Both the position numbers and the translations under genes were made by a program. The notes under the pieces were generated by a model that had not been told where the DNA came from, ran no database searches, and worked only from the letters and a program-made list of their open reading frames with translations. From Parcubacteria group bacterium (lineage in GTDB: Bacteria; Patescibacteriota; Minisyncoccia; Phycocordibacterales; GCA-002724975), in the NCBI GenBank assembly GCA_002724975.1, contig PBQF01000045.1:1-35538 (forward strand): DNA of 35,538 nt. Direction: 5' to 3'. Of this stretch, positions 27,664 through 34,620 are shown one piece after another; within the stretch, counting starts at the first letter, position 1, and every line of letters starts with the position of its first letter.

Positions 27664-29193
27664 ATGCCATTAAAATTAGTTCTGTTATTCGCAGGATTAG
27701 CTGGTCTTGTTGGTATAGCTTTCGGATACTTTCTAAGGTGGATTATTTCCCTGGGTCAGAGAGGTTCAATGGAGCTCGAGATTAAGGAAATGCGTCTTGA
27801 AGCCGAAGAAGAAGGTAAGAAAATCACCAAGGAGGCCGAGAAGAAATCATCGCAAATAATTGAGGAAGCTCGACACGAAAGTAAAGAGCTTAACGAAAAA
27901 CTTAAAAAAACAGAAGACAGACTTATCAAAAAAGAGGAGCTTATTGATAATAGACAACTTGATGTCGATAAAGCTGAAGAAAAAATTAGGAAGACCTCTG
28001 AAGAAGTTGAGAAAATAAAATCAAAGAACGAGCAAATCCAAAAAGAAAGAGTTGAAGAACTTAAGAAAGTTTCTGGTTGGAGCGAAAAGGAGGCTAAGGA
28101 AAAACTTTTGGAAATTTTAGAGAAAGATAATGAGGAAGACTTAGCCATCAGACTTCGAAAACTCGAAACAGTCGGCCAAGAAAAGATTGAAAAGAAAGCG
28201 AAAGATATTCTTTCTACCGTAATACATAGATATGGAAATTCTGTCACATCAGATGTTATGTCTTCGGCAGTTTCTATTCCTTCTGACGAAATCAAAGGGA
28301 AGATTATTGGAAAAGAAGGTCGAAATATCAAGGCATTTGAGCGAGCAACAGGGGTTGAAGTTATTGTTGACGATACTCCAGGTTCAATTATGCTTTCTTC
28401 TTTTGATCCAGTTAGACGACAAATTGCAAGACTAGCTCTCGAAAACCTAATTCTCGATGGAAGAATCCAGCCGGCTAAAATTGAAGATGTGGTTGAAAAA
28501 GCTAAACAAGAAATAAATAAGATTATAAAAGAAAAAGGTGAAGCGGCCGTTCATGAACTCGGAATTTATAATCTAGACCCAAGAATTATTTCAATCTTGG
28601 GAAGATTATATTTCAGAACAAGTTACGGACAAAATGTTTTGAACCACTCCGTTGAGATGGCACACATTGCAGGAATGCTTGCAGAAGAATTAGATGGCGA
28701 CCCGCAAGTCGCCAAAGCGGGAGCATTGGTTCATGACATTGGAAAAGCAGTTGACCATGAGATTCAAGGAACACATGTTGAGATCGGTAAGAGAATTCTT
28801 CAAAAATTTGGTGCTGATGAAAAAATTATTCAGGCGATGCAGGCACATCATGAGGAATACCCATACGAAACAATTGAATCTGTTATCGTTCAGGTAGCTG
28901 ACGCTATTTCCGGTTCGCGCCCAGGGGCAAGAAGGGACACAATTGAAAACTATTTAAAGAGATTGGGAGACTTGGAAGAAATTGCAACATCAGTTGACGG
29001 TGTTACAAAAGCTTACGCCATCCAGGCAGGAAGAGAGATAAGGGTCTTTGTTTCTCCAGAGGAGGTTGGAGACCTTGAAGCTAAGAAAATAGCTAGAGAG
29101 ATAGCCAAAAAGATAGAGCAAGATCTAAAATATCCAGGTGAAATAAAAATTGTGGTCATTAGGGAAAATAGGATTATAGAGTTTGCCCGATAG
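27664..29193 (+). CDS. rny: Ribonuclease Y
   Basis: Membrane-anchored endoribonuclease that starts mRNA decay. The 509 residues have an N-terminal membrane helix (LVLLFAGLAGLVGIAFGYFL), a long charged coiled coil (about 30-170), a KH domain (about 195-260: IIGKEGRNIKAFERATGVEVIVDDTPG) and an HD domain with NVLNHSVEMAHIAG and GALVHDIGKAVDHE (HD metal motif intact), then HHEEYPYETIESVIVQVADAISGSRPGARRD. The ending GEIKIVVIRENRIIEFAR is the conserved terminus. Length is normal. Single gene with its own promoter, structured leader and terminator. Confidence 0.97.
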   Translation: MPLKLVLLFAGLAGLVGIAFGYFLRWIISLGQRGSMELEIKEMRLEAEEEGKKITKEAEKKSSQIIEEARHESKELNEKLKKTEDRLIKKEELIDNRQLDVDKAEEKIRKTSEEVEKIKSKNEQIQKERVEELKKVSGWSEKEAKEKLLEILEKDNEEDLAIRLRKLETVGQEKIEKKAKDILSTVIHRYGNSVTSDVMSSAVSIPSDEIKGKIIGKEGRNIKAFERATGVEVIVDDTPGSIMLSSFDPVRRQIARLALENLILDGRIQPAKIEDVVEKAKQEINKIIKEKGEAAVHELGIYNLDPRIISILGRLYFRTSYGQNVLNHSVEMAHIAGMLAEELDGDPQVAKAGALVHDIGKAVDHEIQGTHVEIGKRILQKFGADEKIIQAMQAHHEEYPYETIESVIVQVADAISGSRPGARRDTIENYLKRLGDLEEIATSVDGVTKAYAIQAGREIRVFVSPEEVGDLEAKKIAREIAKKIEQDLKYPGEIKIVVIRENRIIEFAR

Positions 29194-29211
29194 TTGTTGG
29201 AAAGAAAAGAC

Positions 29212-29233
29212 GGCTTTACAAAGCCATTTTTTC
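29212..29233 (+). terminator. Terminator after rny
   Basis: GGCTT-TAC-AAAGCC with TTTTTT following. A second small stem, CCTC-TTTT-GAGG followed by TTTT, lies about 20 bases on. Confidence 0.75.
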
Positions 29234-29290
29234 TAAAAATATCCTCTTTTGAGGTTTTCCACAGAAAAAATTTTTAATTATATGGCTCTA

Positions 29291-29319
29291 TTGCAAGGGT
29301 TTTCGGTAGATATTATAAT
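29291..29319 (+). promoter_or_regulatory. Promoter of the HU gene
   Basis: TTGCAA (29291-29296), 17-base spacer, perfect TATAAT (29314-29319). The leader is about 55 bases. Confidence 0.75.
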
Positions 29320-29381
29320 TATACCAAGAGTCTTATTGGCGAATGGTCGATATTAAAAACTAAAGTTAGGAAACTACAAAC

Positions 29382-29657
29382 ATGAACAAATCAAGTTTAG
29401 TAGATAAAGTTCATCAAGCGCTTGGAGGAACTAAAGTTGATGCTGAAAAAGCTGTCGACACTATAGTTGACTCAATTATCGACACACTAAAGGGAGGAGG
29501 TGAGGTTTCAGTAGCTGGTCTAGGAATTTTCTCAACCAAGATGAGAGCTGCTCGACAAGCGAGAAACCCCAGAACTGGGGATCCAATTCAAGTCCCCGCC
29601 ATGAGAGTTCCTAAATTTAGAGCAGCAAAAGCTCTGAAAGAAGCTGTCAGAGGTTAA
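29382..29657 (+). CDS. HU-family DNA-binding protein
   Basis: A 91-residue nucleoid protein that bends DNA as a dimer. It has the two N-terminal helices (MNKSSLVDKVHQALGGTKVDAEKAVDTIVDSIIDTLKGG), the strand GEVSVAGLGIFSTKMRAAR and the DNA-binding arm RQARNPRTGDPIQVPAMRVPKFRAAKALKEAV. The arm motif R-N-P-x-T-G is intact, with Pro before MRVPKF in the usual place. HU versus IHF cannot be decided from sequence alone, but HU is more likely. Own strong promoter and terminator. Confidence 0.93.
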   Translation: MNKSSLVDKVHQALGGTKVDAEKAVDTIVDSIIDTLKGGGEVSVAGLGIFSTKMRAARQARNPRTGDPIQVPAMRVPKFRAAKALKEAVRG

Positions 29658-29696
29658 ATAAAAATTATTTTTTCTCGAGAGAAAGTAAATCAAAAG

Positions 29697-29719
29697 GAAC
29701 CGCACTGCGGTTCTTTTTG
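29697..29719 (+). terminator. Terminator after the HU gene
   Basis: GAACCGC-ACT-GCGGTTC followed by TTTTTG. Confidence 0.85.
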
Positions 29720-29737
29720 ATTTAAGTTTTAATCCTG

Positions 29738-29808
29738 TGCGGGTAGAGAGAATCGAACTCTCGTCTACTGCTTGGAAGGCAGTCATTCTGCCACTAAACT
29801 ATACCCGC
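29738..29808 (-). tRNA. tRNA-Gly (anticodon TCC)
   Basis: The minus strand from 29808 gives a 71-base cloverleaf: acceptor GCGGGTA / TACCCGC, anticodon stem ACTGC / GCAGT with loop CTTCCAA (anticodon TCC, reads GGA), T-arm GAGAG-TTCGATT-CTCTC and discriminator A. The CCA end is not encoded (CAG follows), so it must be added by a CCA transferase. Confidence 0.93.
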
Positions 29809-29879
29809 TAACAAAAAAATACTATCAGAAAGGTAATAAATAACAAACTTCAACAATAATAGTGTCGAAATCTACGGCA

Positions 29880-29888
29880 TGCTAAAAT
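29880..29888 (+). promoter_or_regulatory. Extended -10 promoter giving a leaderless protease mRNA
   Basis: TGCTAAAAT (TG, one base, TAAAAT at 29883-29888). The ATG of the protease begins 7 bases later, at the expected transcription start. Confidence 0.5.
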
Positions 29889-29895
29889 CATCCCC

Positions 29896-31089
29896 ATGAT
29901 TACTTTCATAAAGAACATAACCATCGCTTTGGCCGGGATAATTGTCTCACTGATAATTGTCGTGGCCATGAGTTATATTGAAGAGAAAAATAACAGAAAT
30001 CTTGCCGTAGTGGAAATCGGGGAGGAAGAAACTGGTGATGGAATAGAAATAGAAGAGATTATTGAAGGCATTGAAATAGTTAAGGAATCTGAAAAAGATA
30101 GCCCAACACCAGAAGAACCGAAGGTCTTAATAGAAGCCGAAGAAGATGAAATTATTAAGATGAGTTTGCCTAATTTAGATTCGGAAATCTTAGATTTAAT
30201 CGTAATTCCACCCATTGAAAATAAAATTACCCTTAGTATTAATGAAGTAAACTCCAGAACTAGAAATGCACTAGTAAATATAATTTGTATGAGCCAACAA
30301 GGGGGTCTTTTTCAGCCAATAACAGGGAGTGGAATTATAATAGACAACCGAGGTGTTATTATCACAAATGCCCATATTGCCCAATATTATCTTTTAAAAG
30401 ATTACATCGTACCAAACTTTCTCGATTGCATTATCAGAACAGGAAGCCCTGCGGTAAATACCTATAAAGCAGAACTTCTATATATTTCCTCATCGTGGAT
30501 AGTTGATAATTTTCAAAAGATTGCCGAATCAAGTCCCAAAGGTACTGGCAAAGACGACTTCGCTCTCCTTTTAATAACAGAGACCACCAAACCAAATACA
30601 ACGCTCCCGGCAGAATTTCCATTTATTCCGCCCGACATAAGAGGAGAAGAGCCTAAAGTAGGAGATTTTGTGGTAGCAGCAGGCTATCCTGCCGGATTTT
30701 TAGGGGGAACATCAATACAAAAAGATCTCCATGCTGTTTCAACAGTCACTCAAATCGAGAAGGTCTTCACATTCAAAGAAAATACCTTAGACTTATTTTC
30801 CGTAGGTGGAAGCATTGCGGCTCAAAAGGGTTCTTCCGGCGGAGGAGTAGTAAGTTTAACAGGGAAACTTTTAGGTATAGTAGTTACCGCATCTGAAGAA
30901 GTGCAGACGGATGATCGAGATTTAAGAGCAATTAGTTCATTCCATATAAATGAAAGTATGAAGAATGATACAGGCGGTGTTGATTTAAATAATTATCTTT
31001 TGGGAGACCTGTTTGCCAAGTCTCTCCAATTTAAAAACATTATAGCACCAGGACTGACAGCTCTTTTAGAATCAGCATTTCTAAACTAG
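29896..31089 (+). CDS. Membrane-anchored trypsin-like serine protease
   Basis: A 397-residue S1-type peptidase of the HtrA/Deg-like fold, expected outside the membrane. Residues 8-27 are an N-terminal anchor helix, residues 40-95 an acidic low-complexity linker (GEEETGDGIEIEEIIEGIE). The peptidase domain follows, with the complete triad: H160 (IITNAHIAQ), D220 or D221 (GKDDFALLLI) and S314 (QKGSSGGGVV). GSGIIID and GYPAGFLGG are typical strands of the fold. No PDZ domain is visible after the peptidase. The gene stands alone; the substrate is unknown. Surface quality control or maturation of exported proteins is possible. Confidence 0.85.
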   Translation: MITFIKNITIALAGIIVSLIIVVAMSYIEEKNNRNLAVVEIGEEETGDGIEIEEIIEGIEIVKESEKDSPTPEEPKVLIEAEEDEIIKMSLPNLDSEILDLIVIPPIENKITLSINEVNSRTRNALVNIICMSQQGGLFQPITGSGIIIDNRGVIITNAHIAQYYLLKDYIVPNFLDCIIRTGSPAVNTYKAELLYISSSWIVDNFQKIAESSPKGTGKDDFALLLITETTKPNTTLPAEFPFIPPDIRGEEPKVGDFVVAAGYPAGFLGGTSIQKDLHAVSTVTQIEKVFTFKENTLDLFSVGGSIAAQKGSSGGGVVSLTGKLLGIVVTASEEVQTDDRDLRAISSFHINESMKNDTGGVDLNNYLLGDLFAKSLQFKNIIAPGLTALLESAFLN

Positions 31090-31090
31090 G

Positions 31091-31118
31091 TTGTAAAATT
31101 AAAATTTTGTAATATAAA
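31091..31118 (+). promoter_or_regulatory. Possible promoter of the 31139 small gene
   Basis: TTGTAA (31091-31096), 16-base spacer, TATAAA (31113-31118), right after the protease stop. Confidence 0.5.
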
Positions 31119-31138
31119 TACCCGCAGAGGAGGTGCGG

Positions 31139-31270
31139 ATGAAATATTCATCGGGCCCCACAAAGCTGCCGTTGCGAAGGAGGCCGCAGCCATCAAGGCA
31201 CCCACCGAAGAAGAACCCAAGAAAGCTCCGCTTTGCCAACGGGCAAAGCGGAACAAATTTATTTATTTAG
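31139..31270 (+). CDS. Tiny basic GC-rich gene, convergent with mscS
   Basis: A 43-residue, very basic and proline-rich protein (KYSSGPTKLPLRRRPQPSRH...NPRKLRFANGQSG). ATG 31139 has AGGAGG 5 bases upstream and a promoter-like TTGTAA/TATAAA. It is GC-rich relative to both neighbours. No family is recognised. The overlapping frame reads as a more protein-like Ala/Lys/Glu/Pro run (EIFIGPHKAAVAKEAAAIKA), but it has no ATG, GTG or TTG start, so either frame could be a remnant after a frameshift. A 10-bp hairpin (31228-31251) lies within its last codons and the gene overlaps the end of mscS by 12 bases. Confidence 0.45.
   Translation: MKYSSGPTKLPLRRRPQPSRHPPKKNPRKLRFANGQSGTNLFI
31228..31251. terminator. 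Hairpin inside the end of the 31139 gene
   Basis: CCGCTTTGCC-AACG-GGCAAAGCGG, a perfect 10-bp stem. The plus strand continues AACAAATTTATTTATTT. It may end both the 31139 transcript and the convergent mscS. Confidence 0.6.
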
Positions 31271-32287
31271 ATAGATAGTTTGGGTAGGATAAGCCATTCC
31301 AATCCCCTCTTTTTCAAACTCTCCCTTCAACTCAAGGTTAATTTCTTGCTGGGCTTCCATATATCTCACATAGTCATCAGATTCTATAAAATAAATTACA
31401 TCGAAGTCGAGTGACGAAGCATTAAAAGTACTAAAATGTGCTCTATCAAATCTGGCTTTCTCTACACCATTAACAATTCTTTTCACCATCTCCGGAATCT
31501 TTTTCATCTTTTCATTTGGGGTGTCATACAATACGCCCAAAGTTAGACTTACCCTTCTTTCATTTATCTTTTTAAAATTTTGAACTCGAGCCGAAGTCAA
31601 TTCAGTATTTGAAATAACAAGTTCCTCATTACTACTCAAAGAACGGAGTCGTGTAGTTTTAATACCAATTTTTTCAACTGTACCAATATCATTTCCAACT
31701 TTAATTGTATCTCCGACAACAAATGGCTTATCAAAGTAAATTGAAAAAGCACTAAATAAATCCTGTAAGACACCTTGGACGGCCATTGCAATTGCAATAC
31801 CACCAATACCGAGTCCTGCTATAAGAGAGTTAACATTAAATCCAAGATTGGAGAGCACCAAAATTAAACCAACAATCCAAAGAGACCATTTAAAAAGATT
31901 ACCTAGAAACTTAAAAGCATTCTCTTCGTCTTTGTTTTCTGCCTTCGTTTTCTTTTCGATTATGTAATCAATTAACGCCTGCATTGATTTGATAACTTGA
32001 TAAACAACAAGAATTAAAAGAATGATGCCCAGCCAGCTTTGAACACTAGAATTAATATTTAAAAACAAAGTTGCCAGATAAAAAGAGAGATAAGTGTAAA
32101 AAGTTGGCTTAATTGACTGAAATATCCTTATAAAGGTGTCGTCCAAGTCCGTCTCTGTTTCCTTTGAGAGTTTGGCTAAACGGCTTAAAATTCCCTTTTG
32201 AAGAAACCGCAAAACTATCCAAAAAACAACAAACGCCCCTAGAGCTATAAGATACTCCTCTATTGTATTGCCTAAAAATTCAATCAT
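31259..32287 (-). CDS. Small-conductance mechanosensitive channel, MscS family
   Basis: A 342-residue membrane channel that releases solutes on osmotic downshock. It has four or five helices: about 10-30, 62-80, 83-105, 130-150 and the pore helix 150-180 with SLIAGLGIGGIAIAMAVQGVLQDLFSAF. The beta domain follows (FVVGDTIKVGNDIGTVEKIGIKTTRLRSLSSNEELVISNTEL), then the C-terminal alpha/beta part. The conserved G-x-G-G pore pattern and the VGD-x-I-x-V motif are intact. Single gene. No clear promoter is seen just upstream. Confidence 0.93.
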   Translation of the reverse strand: MIEFLGNTIEEYLIALGAFVVFWIVLRFLQKGILSRLAKLSKETETDLDDTFIRIFQSIKPTFYTYLSFYLATLFLNINSSVQSWLGIILLILVVYQVIKSMQALIDYIIEKKTKAENKDEENAFKFLGNLFKWSLWIVGLILVLSNLGFNVNSLIAGLGIGGIAIAMAVQGVLQDLFSAFSIYFDKPFVVGDTIKVGNDIGTVEKIGIKTTRLRSLSSNEELVISNTELTSARVQNFKKINERRVSLTLGVLYDTPNEKMKKIPEMVKRIVNGVEKARFDRAHFSTFNASSLDFDVIYFIESDDYVRYMEAQQEINLELKGEFEKEGIGMAYPTQTIYLNK

Positions 32288-32556
32288 TACTTAATACTTT
32301 CACCCGAAATAAATAAAAAAACAAGTCTTCGGTATTATTTTCTTGCAGGTATAAATATAAACAGAAAAGATGGGCAGCCAGATATTGCAGAATGTTGAGG
32401 GAATTCGATCGAAAAAGTCCAAAGAACCAAGTGGGAGAAAACGACAGGCCTTGTGTGGCAAGAGAAGGTTTTAGCCTCCCTCACTTCCCTTCTCTTTTAC
32501 AACAAAAGCGACGAAGCCGAGAGACAACCTCTTCCGAAAACCTGATTTGTTTCAAC

Positions 32557-32630
32557 TGGTCGGGGCGCCGAGAATCGAACTCGGACCACTCGGTCCCAAA
32601 CCGAGCACACTACCACTATGCTACGCCCCG
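32557..32630 (-). tRNA. tRNA-Pro (anticodon TGG)
   Basis: The minus strand from 32630 gives the acceptor CGGGGCG / CGCCCCG, anticodon stem CTCGG / CCGAG with loop TTTGGGA (anticodon TGG), T-arm CCGAG-TTCGATT-CTCGG, and discriminator A followed by encoded CCA. Length is 74 bases with CCA. Confidence 0.95.
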
Positions 32631-32887
32631 ATAAAAAACAAAGCCTTAAACCGTGCACATTAATTAATAACATCAAAAATATAGCACAGTTGAGAGCTGT
32701 TATCTATACCGAGCTCTTCTGTAAAGAGCCAAAAGAAGTCGTGGGACAATTAAATAGGTTTGAATAATTCGGTGAATCCTTTTCAATTTCTGCGGATGGA
32801 CATTTTCCTCCAACCTAGACTCGTCACTTCCCTACCCCACCCCATTTTTTAAGATAATTTCGGTCTAAAATAGAAGAGCCTTTGTTG

Positions 32888-33187
32888 TTAGACCATTTTT
32901 CGGCTATTTCTCCCATATATCACTAAATTTTCGCTTTTCTGAAGGCATGTTTCACAAGAAACGGCTATATTAGGCCATATAAAAAACAAAATAAGAAACA
33001 GAAGTATGTCCTTTATAAAGTCCTTTAGAGAGTTTTCATCTAAGTACCATGCTCTTCCAAATTTCTTTCCTTTAATCACTCCGTTCTTAGCTAGACGACT
33101 TAAATAATCATGAGTGTATCCGAACAACTCTGCGCTTCGTTTAGACGAAATATACTTATTCTTAGCGATGAAAATCTCTTGATCCAT
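32888..33187 (-). CDS. Helix-turn-helix protein with membrane segment, perhaps truncated
   Basis: A 99-residue protein. Residues 10-58 resemble the MerR/excisionase-type helix-turn-helix used in many Parcubacteria proteins: YISSKRSAELFGYTHDYLSRLAKNGVIKGKKFGRAWYLDENSLKDF. A hydrophobic segment follows at residues 59-77 (ILLFLILFFIWPNIAV), then a short tail with two Cys (SCETC). In related genomes this N-terminal domain heads much longer membrane proteins, so this copy may be a remnant; that comparison is from memory. The function is unknown. The large AT-rich gap 33188-33696 lies upstream. Confidence 0.65.
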   Translation of the reverse strand: MDQEIFIAKNKYISSKRSAELFGYTHDYLSRLAKNGVIKGKKFGRAWYLDENSLKDFIKDILLFLILFFIWPNIAVSCETCLQKSENLVIYGRNSRKMV

Positions 33188-33486
33188 GTCGTCTTAATTC
33201 TAATTAGGTAATATGACTTTGTGGGGGCAAAGAAAAAAATCTTTTGTGGATAAGAGGGAAAAATGTCTTTTAAAATACTTCGTAAATGTCCTTAAAAAGA
33301 CAGAGTTAAGCCCCCGAAAAGAGAAAAATGGGGGTTAAAAAGCTTAACTTAGTCATTAAAAAACAAAAATGGACCAAAAAATTCTCAAAAAGAGTTTCAC
33401 AAGATAAGAATAAGACACCAAATTAAGCAAGAAATGTTTCTCAAAGCTAATTTGGGTTAATTTTAAAAATAAATCAGATGAAATTC

Positions 33487-33512
33487 TTAAGATGTTTTGC
33501 AAAACATCTTAA
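33487..33512. repeat. Perfect 26-bp palindrome
   Basis: The half-site TTAAGATGTTTTG (33487-33499) is followed directly by its exact reverse complement (33500-33512), with no spacer. There is no gene within 180 bases on the right or 300 on the left. Confidence 0.9.
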
Positions 33513-33640
33513 AACTTGAATTCCAGTAATTAAAATTTGAAGATGTCGTCAAAATCAATTTTTTAATTTTTATACAAATTCTGTCAATACTTTTTGAACA
33601 AGAACACAAAAGTTTATAGTTTCACAAGAGTAAAAATAAA

Positions 33641-33660
33641 AACCCGGCTAGGTTAGCCGG
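33641..33660 (-). terminator. Terminator of the M50 protease gene
   Basis: On the minus strand CCGGCTA-ACC-TAGCCGG followed by GTTTTTATTTTTAC, about 37 bases after the stop. Confidence 0.85.
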
Positions 33661-33696
33661 ACAAAATCCTTCGTTTCACAATTCAAAAAGCTTAAT

Positions 33697-34302
33697 TTAT
33701 AAAGGAATACCTGTTACAAGAAAGAAGATAAATGAAATTATAGGAAATAATAGCCTCCATAAAAAGAAGATGAGAATAATGATTAAAATTAGAGAATATC
33801 TCTCCAAAAAAACTCTAAATGATAAATATTTTAAAGGTAGTAAGGAAAATAATATCTTCGAACCGTCAAGAGGTGGAATAGGAATAAGGTTAAAAATTGC
33901 CAAGAGAATATTCACAAAAACAATCAAGCTAACTGGAGTTAAAAGCGCAGTTGAAACCAAACCAGAACGAATAGCCAAACCAAAAATCAAAGCAAGTAAT
34001 AAATTTGATGCTGGACCTGCAAATGCAACCTTCGCTTCCCCCCATCTTTGGTCAGTTAGATTGTAAGGATTGTATGGAACCGGTTTTGCCCAGCCGAAAA
34101 TAAAACCACCAGTAATAAAAGTTAGAAACGGAATTATAACCGAACCAAACAAGTCTAAATGTTTAAGGGGGTTAAGCGTAAGCCGTCCGGCAAGCCGAGC
34201 CGTCGGGTCCCCTAGCCTGTTGGCTGCATATCCATGTGAAGCCTCATGAAGAGCAATCGACAGTATTAAGATGACAATACTAAAAATAAAATTGGTTTGC
34301 AT
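33697..34302 (-). CDS. Site-2-type intramembrane metalloprotease (M50 family)
   Basis: A 201-residue polytopic membrane protease. The zinc motif HEASH (H19, E20, H23) lies in the first helix, and the third ligand is the Asp in LIPIPPLDGSKIL (D146). Five or so hydrophobic helices surround them, with the amphipathic GRLTLNPLKHLDLFGSVIIPFL and GWAKPVPYNP between. No PDZ or CBS domain is present, so it is the short Rv/SpoIVFB-independent form widespread in bacteria. The substrate is unknown; cleavage of membrane-bound regulators or signal peptides is typical of the family. Confidence 0.92.
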   Translation of the reverse strand: MQTNFIFSIVILILSIALHEASHGYAANRLGDPTARLAGRLTLNPLKHLDLFGSVIIPFLTFITGGFIFGWAKPVPYNPYNLTDQRWGEAKVAFAGPASNLLLALIFGLAIRSGLVSTALLTPVSLIVFVNILLAIFNLIPIPPLDGSKILFSLLPLKYLSFRVFLERYSLILIIILIFFLWRLLFPIISFIFFLVTGIPL

Positions 34303-34348
34303 GATAGCCTTTTTATGTTAGCATACATTTTGCTTAACTTAAAAAAAC

Positions 34349-34591
34349 ATGGCTAAGGTATGTAAAATAACAAATAAGAAACCACAAGCTGGGGGAAGAT
34401 ATTCCAACCGTGTTCGTGCTACTCAATTTAATCCAACCGGCAAAGTTAAGAGAAAACCAAACATCCAGAAAAAAAAGATTTATGTGCCAGAGATAGACAA
34501 AACCCTAACACTAAATATTTCAACCAAGGCAATCAAAACTATAAAGAAGAAAGGGGCTTACAAGACACTTAAAGAAGCAAAACTAATATAA
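34349..34591 (+). CDS. rpmB: 50S ribosomal protein L28 (bL28)
   Basis: An 80-residue large-subunit protein. It has the N-terminal AKVCKITNKKPQAGGRYSNR and N-P-T-G-K-V-K-R-K-P-N-I-Q stretch typical of L28, and a C-terminal LTLNISTKAIKTIKKKGAYKTLKEA. The zinc-binding cysteines of some L28 forms are absent apart from Cys5. It is isolated from rpmG, its usual partner, and from other ribosomal genes here. It is followed by a terminator shared with the next convergent gene. Confidence 0.93.
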   Translation: MAKVCKITNKKPQAGGRYSNRVRATQFNPTGKVKRKPNIQKKKIYVPEIDKTLTLNISTKAIKTIKKKGAYKTLKEAKLI

Positions 34592-34620
34592 AATCTCTGA
34601 GGAACCCTCGGAGATTTTAT
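34591..34620. terminator. Bidirectional terminator between rpmB and the MBL gene
   Basis: AAATCTC-T-GAGG pairs with CCTC-G-GAGATTT (one mismatch), loop AAC. T-rich on both outer sides. It overlaps the stop codons of both convergent genes. Confidence 0.75.

Larger units (their letters stand above)
33188..33696. other. AT-rich gap with DnaA box, palindrome and repeats
   Basis: This gap of 509 bases has no gene that I can support. It contains a consensus DnaA box on the minus strand (TGTGGATAA, 33245-33253), a CCCCC/GGGGG hairpin (about 33311-33335), two copies of GTTTCACAAG (33394, 33619), a perfect 26-bp palindrome (33487-33512) and, at its end, the terminator of the M50 gene. Most of the rest is poly-A/T-rich. 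Confidence 0.7.

Noticed and set aside
32392..32634. 80-codon plus-strand open frame
   Set aside because: Its second half is the antisense reading of tRNA-Pro, giving the typical GRRESN-type artefact peptide.
32700..32813. 37-codon minus-strand TTG frame upstream of tRNA-Pro
   Set aside because: The nearest strong ribosome-binding sequence (GGAGG) serves a different frame that stops after six codons. The composition is Arg/Leu-rich and could be chance.
32949..33681. CRISPR array from the GTTTCACAAG repeats
   Set aside because: The repeat is only 10 bases, spacing is irregular (from about 50 to 435 bases), and there are no cas genes.
33188..33696. Replication origin
   Set aside because: There is only one consensus DnaA box and no dnaA, dnaN or rpmH nearby, so the evidence is too thin to call oriC.
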